Source: Ficedula albicollis (lineage: Eukaryota; Chordata; Aves; Passeriformes; Muscicapidae). Taken from it: DNA of 64,000 nt. The position numbers and the translations under genes are program-made. Below the pieces are notes generated by a model. The model ran no database searches and was not told the DNA's origin. It worked only from the letters and a program-made list of their open reading frames with translations. This document shows, in pieces, positions 27,762 to 43,533 of this stretch. Numbering within the stretch: position 1 is the stretch's first letter; every line of letters starts with the position of its first letter. The stretch spans positions 5,825,501-5,889,500 of the forward strand of contig NC_021677.1 of assembly GCF_000247815.1 (NCBI RefSeq), given 5' to 3'.

Positions 27762-29499
27762 AGAGTGCCAGTCACAGTGAGCCTGCAGCTAAAGTATGAT
27801 AGCACTGCTGGAATTTTAAGCCTGATACTTCAGCTATTTTTTTGCCCATTTTGTAATTCTGTAATTCATTACCTAAATTTGAGTACAGGGATTCTCCAAG
27901 AGACAGTGCTGAAAGCCTTGCTAAAATAAATCCACTGCTCTTCACTCATTAACAGAGCCAGTCTTTTCAACACAGAAGGCATTCATGTTGATCGCCTTCA
28001 GTCTGTCCTTCAAAATCTGCGTTGTTTCCAGCCCTCTTCTTATCCTTCACATGCCTGGAAATAGTGTGCATATCAAAATTCTCAGGGCTTAGGGGATGTA
28101 AGACTGTCCAACATGTAGTTTGCCTGATGTCTTTTTTTGAAAAAGATCACATCACTTCATTCTTTCCAGTGAACAGAAACCTCCCCAGATTGCCACCTCT
28201 CAAGGTAAGAACTTTGCATTACAATGTCATATGCCAGCTCATCAGCAACCTTAAATGTCTTATCTGATGGATTTTATACATCCAGTGTACTTAACATAGT
28301 CCTTAACTTGGTCTTTCCTACCATAGATGGAAACTCTCTTCCCAAAAACCTCTACTGCTCGGTGCAATCTAGAGATCTGGGAGGCCTATACATACTTAGC
28401 TGCTGTAAATACACACTCACATACACAGACACTACATATAGAGTACTCAATCAAATGATAACTATATATATAAAACTGCCTACCTCTCAGCGGTAGTATT
28501 CTAGACAATTAAATACAGCAAGAGAGTTAATTAAAATTGCTTACAGTACATGAAGGGACTTTGCCAGTACAAGGATAATGGCCTAAAGAAGCATTGTCCA
28601 CCTGAGAACAGAAAGATATGCCTGAAACCCAGAGTGCCAGTCACAGTGAGCCTGCAGCTAAAGTATGATAGCACTGCTGGAATTTTAAGCCTGATACTTC
28701 AGCTATTTTTTTGCCCATTTTGTAATTCTGTAATTCATTACCTAAATTTGAGTACAGGGATTCTCCAAGAGACAGTGCTGAAAGCCTTGCTAAAATAAAT
28801 CCACTGCTCTTCACTCATTAACAGAGCCAGTCTTTTCAACACAGAAGGCATTCATGTTGATCGCCTTCAGTCTGTCCTTCAAAATCTGCGTTGTTTCCAG
28901 CCCTCTTCTTATCCTTCACATGCCTGGAAATAGTGTGCATATCAAAATTCTCAGGGCTTAGGGGATGTAAGACTGTCCAACATGTAGTTTGCCTGATGTC
29001 TTTTTTTGAAAAAGATCACATCACTTCATTCTTTCCAGTGAACAGAAACCTCCCCAGATTGCCACCTCTCAAGGTAAGAACTTTGCATTACAATGTCATA
29101 TGCCAGCTCATCAGCAACCTTAAATGTCTTATCTGATGGATTTTATACATCCAGTGTACTTAACATAGTCCTTAACTTGGTCTTTCCTACCATAGATGGA
29201 AACTCTCTTCCCAAAAACCTCTACTGCTCGGTGCAATCTAGAGATCTGGGAGGCCTATACATACTTAGCTGCTGTAAATACACACTCACATACACAGACA
29301 CTACATATAGAGTACTCAATCAAATGATAACTATATATATAAAACTGCCTACCTCTCAGCGGTAGTATTCTAGACAATTAAATACAGCAAGAGAGTTAAT
29401 TAAAATTGCTTACAGTACATGAAGGGACTTTGCCAGTACAAGGATAATGGCCTAAAGAAGCATTGTCCACCTGAGAACAGAAAGATATGCCTGAAACCC
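27762..29499. repeat. 869-bp tandem duplication, apparently exact
   Basis: 27762-28630 and 28631-29499 are head-to-tail copies and I found no difference by eye. The junction has a single base of microhomology. The open frames of 81 and 90 codons occur twice because of it and have no recognisable product. It may be a very recent tandem duplication or an assembly duplication. Confidence 0.93.
27838..28110 (-). mobile_element. Decayed CR1 LINE fragment in the duplicated unit
   Basis: GGATTCTCCAAGAGACAGTG...AAAGCCTTGCTAAAAT...TCCACTGCTCTTCACTCAT, read on +, follows the reverse complement of CR1 ORF2 (palm region). The same segment recurs in the second unit at about 28707-28979. Confidence 0.5.
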
Positions 29500-30690
29500 A
29501 TGTGACACTAAATGATTTTATACTTAGCTACTAATAAATGCAACATGGTATTTCATAGGGGGCACTGCTAATGGTCAATGCTTGCAATTAACTTACTGTG
29601 CAGTCAGTGCATCTCACATTGAGGAAATGAAGCCAGGTTTGGGCATCCAAAGCTTCTAATCAGGTAAATTTAATGTGAGGAAAATTTAAAAAGTTGTTCT
29701 CTCTCACTGTTCATTTTGTCTGCATGTGGTCATGAAGCAGAAGGGTAGTCTTATCTTTACCTAAATGCTAATATAAAGGGACAGTTCCATATTATAATTA
29801 TTTCCTCATTCTTCATGCACAACCAATATTTTTACATATTCATAGTCAACTTGAAGGCAAACATAAAGATGTGGCTACTAATATTTTTCATTAAGAGATG
29901 AGTGAGCATCGTTCTCCCCTTAGTATTAAGTTTTGTCATGATATAAAGGACTGAGTTAAGATGAACCATTTATCACTACTGTGTCACTACAGGAGAAAAA
30001 CCTGCTGTTACATTGAAATACCTAATGGCACTTTTCATTAATATTGAGTCCTTTGTACTCACTTCTCTCTGGTTCTGGCAGCAATTCCTTATGACCACTG
30101 CATAAGATTTCATTGTGATCCTTATCCCTGAGAAGCACTTGCATTTGCCATAGAAATGACTGGAAAGATAACGTTGTTCAGTAGTGGGCTCTTCTCTCCC
30201 ATCCCCTTCCTATTCCTTTTATTTAATTTAATGAAAACAGTAAGAGAGACTTAACTCCACTGCTTTCCCTCTCTTTCAATACAATGCAAATAAGATAAAA
30301 AACCAGGTCTGTCCCTGAAATTTCAATTTATTATGGAATAACATTTTCTTTCCAAGGGAGGAAGCTATTCAGCTTTTCCTGTCATCATGATATACTAAGA
30401 GGGAGAGAGGATTACCTGATTTTGATGAATAAATTCTTTTGTGCCAATAAATGTGAAAATTTTAGGATGACAACTTGTAAACAACCTACTGACTGAGTCG
30501 TTTTTCCCCTGTAAGAACCTCTGCACTACTGCCATTGCTGCTTAGAGAATTTTGAGAAGAGATAATAAAGAATCCTGACAACCATTTGGACATCTCTACT
30601 TTCCTCCCCCTAGCCCACATCTCTTTTTGCATTTTCCTGTCTAAAAAAAGTCCTCTTTCCCTTGGTTGTATTTTACATTCAGTTTTTTCC
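29500..30690. other. Unique sequence, no recognised feature
   Basis: About 1.2 kb between the tandem duplication and the microsatellite. Nothing is recognised. Confidence 0.5.
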
Positions 30691-31169
30691 ATCTTATCTT
30701 ATCTTATCTTATCTTATCTTATCTTATCTTATCTTATCTTATCTTATCTTATCTTATCTTATCTTATCTTATCTTATCTTATCTTATCTTATCTTATCTT
30801 ATCTTATCTTATCTTATCTTATCTTATCTTATCTTATCTTATCTTATCTTATCTTATCTTATCTTATCTTATCTTATCTTATCTTATCTTATCTTATCTT
30901 ATCTTATCTTATCTTATCTTATCTTATCTTATCTTATCTTATCTTATCTTATCTTATCTTATCTTATCTTATCTTATCTTATCTTATCTTATCTTATCTT
31001 ATCTTATCTTATCTTATCTTATCTTATCTTATCTTATCTTATCTTATCTTATCTTATCTTATCTTATCTTATCTTATCTTATCTTATCTTATCTTATCTT
31101 ATCTTATCTTATCTTATCTTATCTTATCTTATCTTATCTTATCTTATCTTATCTTATCTTATCTTATCT

Positions 31170-31200
<31 letters not shown>

Positions 31201-31448
31201 TCTTATCTTATCTTATATTATCTTATATTATCTTATATTATCTTATCTTATCTTATCTTATCTTATCTTATCTTATCTTATCTTATCTTATCTTATCTTA
31301 TCTTATCTTATCTTATCTTATCTTATCTTATCTTATCTTATCTTATCTTATCTTATCTTATCTTATCTTATCTTATCTTATCTTATCTTATCTTATCTTA
31401 TCTTATCTTATCTTATCTTATCTTATCTTATCTTATCTTATCTTATCT
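30691..31448. repeat. (ATCTT)n pentanucleotide microsatellite, about 151 units
   Basis: 101 perfect ATCTT units to 31195, then a one-base-short ATCT that shifts the register, then about 50 units to 31448. Three ATATT variants alternate with ATCTT just after the shift (31215-31219, 31225-31229, 31235-31239). Open frames of ILSYL repeats in all three forward frames are by-products of a stop-free 5-mer. Confidence 0.98.
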
Positions 31449-33212
31449 GTAAGAAATATAGAAATATTTCTTTTTTCTATTTTTGTCCCCCTCTCCCATA
31501 AGAGCTTCCTCCCTCCCTCACTGTGAATACCATTACCCATGGGAAGTCAGGAAATTTTTCAGATGTAAACAAAAGCATAAATCCCTTTGCTTGTCTTTCC
31601 TACTTTATTCTCTTCTCTATTTCCCTTCCCCCACTCCCCCCACTTCATAAGTGCTTTTGAGTGTTTAGCCACCTGCAGAGATTAAGGGTGGAAGACATGA
31701 AATCAGAAGCAAACAAAATCACTGCTTGCTTCAGCTTAGTCATTAAGCATTAACGTAGCACCATTAGCCTATTGAATTCCAGGATATATTATGTCACAGT
31801 TCATGATTCAGGGTCTCTCAATTGCTCTTGCATTGTTTATATCCTGAGTCAGAGTATTTCAGATAGTTTTGCCTTAATCATTCTTTTATAGCAACAGTCT
31901 TATGGATACCATTTAATAAAATCTATGAATTATGCTCTGACACATCTTGAGATGTCAGAGGAATCACCAGACACTACCTCAGCACTAACTTACACACAGG
32001 AGTAAATATGTTCTTTGTGCTTCAGCTTGGTGAAAGTGATAAATTACAAGGAAGCTGTATGAGCCAAGGTATCTGTATCTGTTATCTCAGTGTGGGAACA
32101 GGGAGCTCAACAAGAGAGCAGAAATATGGGAACGAGGAAAGAACCCTGACCTCAAACAGCAGCACAAACCAACCACACTGAGTTAGTGTACACATTTTGT
32201 TTGGCTTTCTTCTGTGACCAGACTGATGCAGACAGAAAGCCAAGTAACTACTTATTAAAACTGTAAATAGAAAAATAAGATCCTTAATCCAATGTGTTGC
32301 TACAACATCTGTTGTCTGAATGCTTTTGAGAAGTGTTTTACAACATGGATGTATTTATTCTTATGCTCCCCCTTGCTCTTTAAGTGAAAACCTCAACAGA
32401 CTGAACTTGAGATAATGTGTGATCTACAAATCTACCAATTGCCGCTTCAGTCTTGCAAAGTTATCAAAGCAAAATACTGGGGATATGGTCCAAGAGCCCT
32501 TGCTGGAGGGAAGAGCTGTGCCTTTAATTTCAGCTTTATTTTCAAAGAATTAAAGAATACAAGGGGAGGCACCAATCATTCAGTACAAATAGGGTTTTTG
32601 AGGTTTTGTGTTGGTTTTCTTTTTTTTTTTTTAACATGGAGTCTTACTGTTGTTTTGTTATAGGAAACATTATATTTAAGCACAGGTTGGCAAGGAAACC
32701 AGCTCTAATGTGTTGTCTGCCAATTCAGACACATAGTCAAAACAGATATACATGTATCTTTTACAGCCAAAAAGAATAAAACTGGAGAAAATTTCATCTT
32801 CCATTGTTATTTATAAAAATGGTACTTAAACATTTTTTTTCTGCTTGTGATTGGATGGAGGAGCATCATGTATGACCTGGCTCCTGGCAAAACTAGGACG
32901 TTTTTTAATTTAGATGAGAATTAATAATTTTCAAAATCTAATTCATATCACTCAAACACTTTTTAAAAAATTGCTCAAATCCAATTCTCCAATTCTTCAC
33001 AGCATCACAGTCTCATCCAACTGACAACTTTTAGAGAGGTTAAGCAAACAACATCCTTTTTCATACTCTAGATATTACGGCAGGATGAGAAGCTTGTTCC
33101 AAAGAAATTTCTCAAGATTTGTAGAAAAAATGTTTTACTTCTAAATCACATGAAACCTACAGACAACTAAGCAATTTAATTTACTAGCATTTGCAAATTT
33201 CTCTAAAGCATA
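31449..33212. other. Unique sequence, no recognised feature
   Basis: About 1.8 kb with no recognisable element or exon. Confidence 0.5.
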
Positions 33213-33424
33213 GAATATTGTTGCCATGAGAAAGATTACGGAGCAGTGGAGAAGACAGCAACAACACTTGCTTAGTGCAGGAAAGAGCAAGAGCAATTTA
33301 CTGAAGGAAGCCATTGCCTTAAAAAAAGCAGTTTGTGCAAAACAAAATACAGACAAGTCATTGGTCAGAAAAGGAGACACCTCTTCTCCCTGGCTTTCTC
33401 AGGGATCTTGCAGGTGTTTATCTC

Positions 33425-34079
<655 letters not shown>

Positions 34080-34615
34080 CTCTGATTCTTTCTCTTGTGT
34101 TTACAGTAAAGAAATCCTTGTATACGTATGCTTTAAAATAAAAAAGAGCAATGAAACTTCGAAGGGAAAGGGAGTGTGGGAGCAGTAAAGAAGGAACCTC
34201 TAGCTTGGGAAAAATCCTAGCTGAGGCTGAGAAAGTTTCATGGCCTGAGAAAAATACTTAGAACTTAAGAAAAAGGCCTGGCAGATTTTGCCTAGGCCCT
34301 CAATAGTGTCCACAGAATATTATTAGTCTTTGGATTATGGATAGGGAAACCAACACCAAAAAATTGAGCTTCCCAGTGTTCTTCCAGCAAAACAAAGAAC
34401 AGAACTAATAAAAGCAACAACTATGTATCTGAAGCCTACAAACAACCTTTGCTAAAGGGTCTCCATGCTCCTGATTCATGGTGTTAGCAAGTACATGAGT
34501 GTGTTACCCTCTGACAGACAGCTCCCTTTTCACTTTTTAGAGGATATTGGAGGTGACTGTTTTGTGCTCAATACTGTTGCCTGGTTCTTGGGAGCTACTC
34601 AGCTGTCTGCCAACG

Positions 34616-34776
34616 TGTGTTGGTTTCACGTGCTAGGGGAATGGGGTAGATTCGCCTCAGGAAAAGCACCACGAGGCCGGGGAACGGAGGGGCTGTCCCG
34701 TATCTGAGGGCTTCCCCTGTGAGCTGCTGGCACCAATCAGAGGGGTGGTTTGGTGATGGACAGCTCGGGAAACCAA
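34616..34776 (+). mobile_element. LTR, family C copy 2, 5' part
   Basis: Starts TGTGTTGGTTTCACG, a start I associate with avian LTRs. It shares ACGGAGGGGCTGTCCCGT and a CCAATCAGAGG box with 20538-20700. It is cut off at the G tract, so neither 3' end nor TSD is available. Confidence 0.6.
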
Positions 34777-35130
<354 letters not shown>

Positions 35131-35547
35131 ATTTCGCTTTCACAAATCACAGTGAATCAAGCTAAGTAATTCTCTTTCGGTGTCCGGCTCCCGGGGGTGG
35201 TGCGGTGGCCTCTGGCCGGGGCCCCCTTTATTCCGCCTCGCCTAGGGGAAAATTCTTAAAAACCTGGTTAAACAGCCCAGCCGCTAGCTTTAGCATAAGT
35301 TATGCATACCATTTTCTGTGATTTGAAACTACGTGGTCAAAATTTATACCCGTCTCACCTTTGGCTGAAATTCATTATTCCTTACTAGGAGTTTTAATGA
35401 ACAAAGTGCTTGCACTATATTACAAACTGGATACAATTTTAACATTTTAATGCCTGGATAAGATTCTTGATTTCCTGAGCTCCCCTAAATGAGAAGGAAT
35501 AAAGCATGGAGTTCACAGAAGTCAGTGGAATGAAGATAAAGTTCCTA

Positions 35548-37103
<1,556 letters not shown>

Positions 37104-37197
37104 TGAGCCTGCCTTGTCTCTACTCCTGGGTCCTGTCTCTAAAACAAATTAAATATATTAAAATTGGCAAAACCCAAGTCACACCATGACACAAGGG

Positions 37198-40100
37198 ACC
37201 TTCCCTATTACACTTTGAATTATAAGTAAAACATTAATCTGATTAGCCATCAAACCTTGTATGATAGGCATATATATCTGTATCATCCACTTCCTTCTTT
37301 AATCCTGTACTAAGCCTCACGTCTGTTTATCAACCACAGCATCCTGAGGTACCAGACTACATTCAGTATTCTTTTCCACAGTCCATCAAAGATATGAATT
37401 GACAACTCTTCCCAAATATAAATAATTAAAATAACTATTCTTCAATGTTTGCTGCTTTTCACCTAGGCCATATTTGCCTGGAGTCTATTAGATTGTAGCT
37501 GCTGTTCACAAGCTGCTGCATTTTTTTCTGTTCCCATACAGTCCCACCTTGGCAATGGACCTGATCAAGACAGTTGTCCCCAATAGTGGCCAGGAGAAAT
37601 TGAACAGGTGAGAATGCTACCTTTAAGCAGAATTTCTTCAGGCTGAATCTCTAATCCTTTAAAAAACAGAGGAAAATGTTGCGGATGGTGTCTGCTTCAC
37701 GTACTCTCTATCTGCTGCTGTGCACTAAAAGATGTTCTTGGTTTCATGCTCTTTGTGTCCTGGAATGAAAGAAAGCAAACCTGTAGTGCTTTTTATCACC
37801 CCTAATCTAATTTGCTTTATCATCACTTTCACTTGCAGGGAGGACTATCACACCCTGAGATGTTCCTAAAATGCACATCTCAATATTTTTCTGGCATATT
37901 TCACTGTTGTTTTTTTTTCTTAAAAAACAAACTGTTTCTCTCTTCAGTAACAGAACTAGGAGAGCAGCACTTCCCAAACAGTAATATGAGGACACACTGG
38001 ACCTCACAGCTGTTTTCCAGAACAGGGTTTTCCACATTTGCTTCTACCATGTTTTGCTGTTTGAAAATAACATGCTCACCATTATCTGAAGGGATGGAAT
38101 GAAGCAGTTTTGAAGTACTTGGTCTGGGTGGGGAATAAAAAATGCCATTTAGGAAATAGACAAGATACTACTTGTTTACACATCTGTTCAGAAACAAGCT
38201 TGCACTTGCTCATTCACACCACCAAATTTGACCCATTGCTTAGCAGTGCAGTTGAGCATAAGTAATTCAGCTACCTGACCAGCATGTTACTCACCATGAA
38301 AACATTAATGACAGTGCCTGTCACTTTTGTTGGTCAACAGGTAACACTAGCAAGTAACCAGCACTCTCAATTTCTACCTTAACTGTGGCAGAAGTGGTGC
38401 CTTACATTTCTGTTAATTTCTTAGGGTTTCAAGCAATGCTGAAAGTCTCATAACCATGAGCTGTGTATGTATCTATTTAGTGATGCTTTATGGCAAGTGT
38501 ATACATACATATATATATATACACACACTCTTTGGTTGTTTAATGCTTTAAATTAATAAAATGCATAATTTTTCCCAAGATTCTAGGTATTCTTGGAAAC
38601 CTGTAATTTAGCTTTAGAAAATGTAGTAATTTGAAAAATTAGGTTCATAGGTTCATTTGTAACAATGCCAGAAACAACTTGGGCCATTAAATTCATGGCC
38701 ATACACATCAAAGACACTGTCAAAGACTAGGATGACTTAAGCAACATGCTGAAATATTGCAAACAAAGTGAGAGCATGCTGTGTTCTGACTATCATTACA
38801 GAAATAAAAGACTTCTTTCAGAAGGTAATGGCACTAACAATAAAGAGGCTGTGGAGAGGCATGTCTGAGAAAACTTTATGAATAGTAGGGACAGTAAAGT
38901 CAGGAATAAGTTGCTTAAACTGTTCTCAAATGCCTACACTATCATGTTGCTTCCATAGGTAAATGCTTCTCAAGAATACTCAGATAAAACTGAACCTGTT
39001 ATGGAGAAGAGAAAAAAAAAATTCAGCCATCTCCAGCCTTTCCTGGGAAAAGTTCCAGTTTAACCAACATCAGCTCCTTGCCAGTTTCCTCTGCCTGTGT
39101 CATCACTCCTTATCCTCTGCTCCACCAGTCTCCAGCATGTGTACCTTCTTTTCTTGTTCATGCCCAATCTGCAGACCATGCCTCTCTGTGTCCTTCTGAA
39201 GCCTTGAAGCTACCTGCTCCCAGCAGTGCCATTAAACTGGGATAGAACTGTGAGGGAGAGCAAGACAAAAGTTAAAGTTGATGCTGAGGTCTCCTACCTT
39301 TGAGGTATGGAGGAGATACACTGCTGCTTCAACCTGGTTTTCTTTCAGACTGTGTCCCTTTGTGACCTCCTGGCAGCACTGCCTTCCTCTGACAGTAGAG
39401 TCATGGATATTCAGCCCAGGCTAAAATGAGACCTTTTACTTTGCTCTGCTTCATATCTTGGATTTAATTGATGTTCCTCAGCGGGAAAAAACTGATGGGC
39501 TAGACAATCTCTTAATATCCCATTAATATTTCCATTATTCTTTTCTCCTGTCATTTACTGTCAATAAGCTAGATTCATAAAAACTGAAAAAGAGACCAAA
39601 TGGAACTGAAAATCCCTAAAATAATTATGTAAAGGAATCAAAAAGAGGAAAAGGAAGAAAATCTTTATTATAAAGAAACACAGTGGCCCAAACATTTAAA
39701 CATGCCTATTGAAAATTTTCTGAGAATCTTGAATTTTCTAAGTGCTGAATACTTTCATCAGCCAGTAACTGTTACCTTGTACTTGCAAGTCCTGCCATTA
39801 AATTAATTGCTCTGAAAAACAAGACCTAGTGCTTCGTTCCAGTGTCTGAAGTGACTGATGCGGATGCAGGTGTTTAATTTTAGGCACACATGCTTCAAAA
39901 ATACAAGTGATTAGTTCCAGGGTTAGTTCCCAGATAGATTTACTATAGCTAGACAAAAATCCACAATCCATCTGCTTTACATTTTACTAGAAAAGTAGAC
40001 AAGTAAGATAAAGCTGGTTTAGTGAACTTCTGGAGAGCTTTCACTCTGCAAAACCTCCAGAATTTGGAGCATCACCCAGGTATCAAATATCTTGGCTTAA

Positions 40101-42949
40101 ATTACATAGTACTACTCTTTCATAGTAATGTAAGGCATTTTTATCATTATAGTATCACACATCTACTGTCACGTGTGTATGAGACCCCAGGCAGAATTAG
40201 AAAGAGCTTTGATCACTGGATTCCCATTAAACAAAACTGTGGCTCCAGCCTTGTCTTTGATTGCTTAACCTGAAGGGGAATGGTTTCCCTTTCTTTGGAC
40301 TATATACCAGATCTGTGCTATTAGAAAACCCTCTCCTAAAAACTGTATTTCAGACTTAGATTTAAGAGGTTCTTTTATGTTCTCTAGTTGTACATATTTG
40401 ACATATGCAGACCTTCTCCCTTTTAGAAACAGGTTTCAGGTTCTTTGAGATGCAAATTAACTTGGCAAAGTTAAAATTGTAGTGCATCTTGCATACTGCT
40501 GTGCTACATCAATAACCAATAACACTTTACAGTCCTTCAATGGGGAAAACTCTGATAGATCAAGCAACCCTGAAGCATTTGAGTGTGAAACCAACTGAAC
40601 CTCTCCATGACTGCAAGATTTCCTTGGGACTTGTCTGATTTACGAAAAAGTTACCTGTTAGAAGAAGAAACCCATCTTTTTATTCAGATATATCTTTACT
40701 CTGTACTGAAGGATGTCTGGCTTGTGTGCTCAGGAAATGAAAGATGGAGCCCTGGTGCATTTGCCTGTACTCCACAGGAGAACATTCTGACTGAAGAATC
40801 TCCTCTTGTGGAGCTTCTGTCACTGACTCACTGATGCCAAAGTGCAAGGGGAAGCTCTGGAGTGAGTCAAATGCCAACTAGGAAAGCTTAGTAGTTTATT
40901 TCATGGTGCTATTTTTTCAGAAAAAAACCCAAAACAACAAGAAATATGAAGATAAAGCAGCAATGACACAAGAAAGAAGCACGTTGAACACTCTCAACTT
41001 TGAAGAGAATATTTTTTTAACTCTCTTGAGGGAATGTGTACTTTTTCCATTGCACTTAATAAAACTGATCACAGAGAACTAATTTCTGCTAGGTAAATAG
41101 CAACTGGTACATCATCCTGCCAGCAACAGCAGTTTCAACAGTTTCAGTCTTTCATTCAAATGTGTGAATGCTTTGCTTAAATTGCACATTTCTCATTTAA
41201 TGTACCTTGAAAATACATGCTGTCACTCATTCGATCTCTCAGAAGAGTCTGGCTGTGCTGTGGTTTGCATAAAGCAGCACAAGAGATAATCATTCAAGCA
41301 GGTAAGAGGAGACATTAGAACACACACAGGTAGAGTTTGGGAAAATTAAAAAAAGGTTCTGCCTACAATTCTGGGTAGCAAATGAAGGATCCAAGAGGTG
41401 AAGTTCTAAATGAGCTCACCCAATTCATCTGAATTCTCTCAAGGGTTAAAGGCCAACAACTTGTGTTAAAAATAAATTATTGCACAGACTCAAGGATCTT
41501 GAAAAGATAAAAGGTGTCTCTTAAAAAAAGTCCAAGCTGGAAATCTTAAAGGTAACAATGAACTAATACAAATCTTCAGAAAATTCTACCTTGCTGGTCA
41601 GATCTGGTAAGTAACCTTTATTTTTGTCCCCATCTGCTCCATTATATTGACAGCAAGAAACTAAGATGTCATTTACTTAACCTACCTAATATTTCTCATT
41701 TGCAATTCCCTGAATACAAATTCTCCTCCCTTCCAGCCAGGGAGTCATGTGATTTTGTGTGTTCTTACCACTGGCTGCTCTGGGAATTATAGATGTTCTC
41801 ATGTACCATGCTGACATTTTGCAATCAGCCCCTTTTGGAGCCCAAGAACAAGGTATAAGAGAAAATATCTCTTGGATAAAACTAGGGCTTCTCAAAAATT
41901 CCCAGTTGAGGATTTGCATGGGTTTGTTGTTTTTTGCCCCACTAGATAATGCCTATTTACAGATATTTCATCTTTTTACAATAACAGTCAAATTGGAAAA
42001 AATATGCAGATTATGCTGCAAACCATTTTGTTTTCAAAACAGTTGCTCAAAATAAATTAAAATTTAAATTTGAATTCACGTTTTAGTTAAAATAAGCCTG
42101 GTTTCTCTATAATAACACTGTTTTAGGATGGCATTTCACAGACTTTCCTCCCAAAGTCACTATTCTTATTTTTATTTTAAGACAACACAGACTTTAAGGA
42201 CATGAAACTTCTTACAACATGAAAAATCCAGCTTCTGCACTTTCAGAATAAATCTAGTCATTAAAAATATGTGGTGTTTGCCTGCCCTTGTTCTTCTCTG
42301 ATGTGTACTGTCTACATGTATATCCACAGTATGGCTGCAACATGATGCAAATCCTGGAAGCCAGGGACTTGGTTAACCTACCAGTATCGATAGCTTATCT
42401 GAGGTCACAGTTCATTAAGCATGGAGTTTGTGATCCTATGAAATGGAGTAGCAATTGAAAAGTAAGCATATAATTAGACACATCACCATGACAAAACCTT
42501 CAGTACACATCCTTTTCCTTTTTTTTCTTTCTAACAAGTTAACTAACGTCTAAGCATTTTTCTAAAATGTAAATTTATACTGTACCTGATTTCAAGCAGT
42601 ACCCCAGCATTTACCCACCAGGTGGCAGAGTTTCTGGGAAGGAAAAAGGCTGAAGATCTGATAATCTGACCTCCCAGAAGCAGCATTACTTCATGTTCTA
42701 GCAAGAGCACTGCATGCAATAGAAGTGTTAGTAGAGCTCACATGGCAGCTATGGGTGCACTCTTCAAGGATGTCATCAGTGATGTTTCAGTTCTGGCTGA
42801 GTAAACAGGATGCTCCTTCCTAGCTACCTCACAATGCCTTTTTACACAATTGGTCATCCAGGGAGAAACCCTCCGTATTTGAGCAGATGGTTCCTTAATC
42901 AGTTGGTAACAAACTCAAAAATACAAGTCTTCCTAAAGCATCTTGCACT
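37198..42949. other. Mostly unique sequence, no recognised gene or repeat
   Basis: About 5.7 kb, AT-rich. Apart from one exon-like segment at 37542-37607, I see only short chance open frames and a small TA/CA run near 38500-38527. Confidence 0.5.
37542..37607 (+). CDS. Exon-like segment, unrecognised
   Basis: A pyrimidine-rich tract ending TTCCCATACAG (AG at 37540-37541) precedes 66 bp, and AACAG/GTGAGA gives a consensus donor at 37608. One of three frames is open: it starts with the last base of a split codon, encodes about 21 residues (PTLAMDLIKTVVPNSGQ...) and ends in another split codon. The other two frames have stops. I do not recognise the peptide. It could be an exon of a gene whose other exons lie outside this window, a pseudogene exon, or chance. 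Confidence 0.25.
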
Positions 42950-43079
42950 GCTAGTATGAACCAGGCAACGTAAATTTCATGTTTTGAGCGTGCAAAGTAG
43001 TCACAGATGGAGATGTGCAGCTAGAAAACAAATGAAAACACGTGGGTAGCTAGGCTGAAAGGATAGTGCATGAGGCAAT

Positions 43080-43533
43080 CTTTCCCAATGACTTGCAGCT
43101 GTACTGATTACCAAGGAGTGGAAACATCTGTGTCTGGCCAATGAGTTTGGAGGATATAAAGGAGTGGGTTAGCTGGTCACTAGTTACAGGCAGTTGCAGG
43201 TGGAGTTGGAGACCCAGAGTCTGCTGGCTGTGCTGTGAGGATGTAAGGGATGTGTGATAATGCTAAGGGGCAGATAAGGTATGAAAGTGTTGTGTGAGGG
43301 ACAGGCAGGGTTAGGTAACAGGAAAAGGGAGACTTGGGTTTAGCCAGTCATGCAGAGTGGAATGAAGGAGTCAGTGCAGTGTGGAGCTGCAGTAAGAGAA
43401 GGAGTCAGAGTTCCATGAGAGAGAGGTCTGTGGAAAGAAGTCATGTAGAGTTTGCAAATAAAGGACTGGTGGTTAAAGGGCTGGAGGTGATTCCAGCTGT
43501 GCCGGTCTTGATGTAACTGCAACAAAAACACAG
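43080..43533 (+). mobile_element. Probable LTR (family I)
   Basis: CCAATGAG (about 43139) and a TATA-type GGATATAAAGG (about 43152) are followed about 300 bp later by a polyadenylation signal GCAAATAAAGG (about 43456), then about 75 bp of U5-like sequence ending TGCAACA. This is the layout of an LTR with a standard Pol II promoter. The left end may extend to about 42950, and no exact TSD was found. A host promoter with a short transcript is the alternative. Confidence 0.5.

Noticed and set aside
28022..29365. Paired identical open frames of 81 and 90 codons
   Set aside because: Both copies lie in the 869-bp tandem duplication, largely in decayed CR1; no recognisable protein.
30586..31526. 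Three overlapping 280-codon frames of ILSYL repeats
   Set aside because: Translation of an ATCTT microsatellite, which is stop-free in all forward frames; not a gene.
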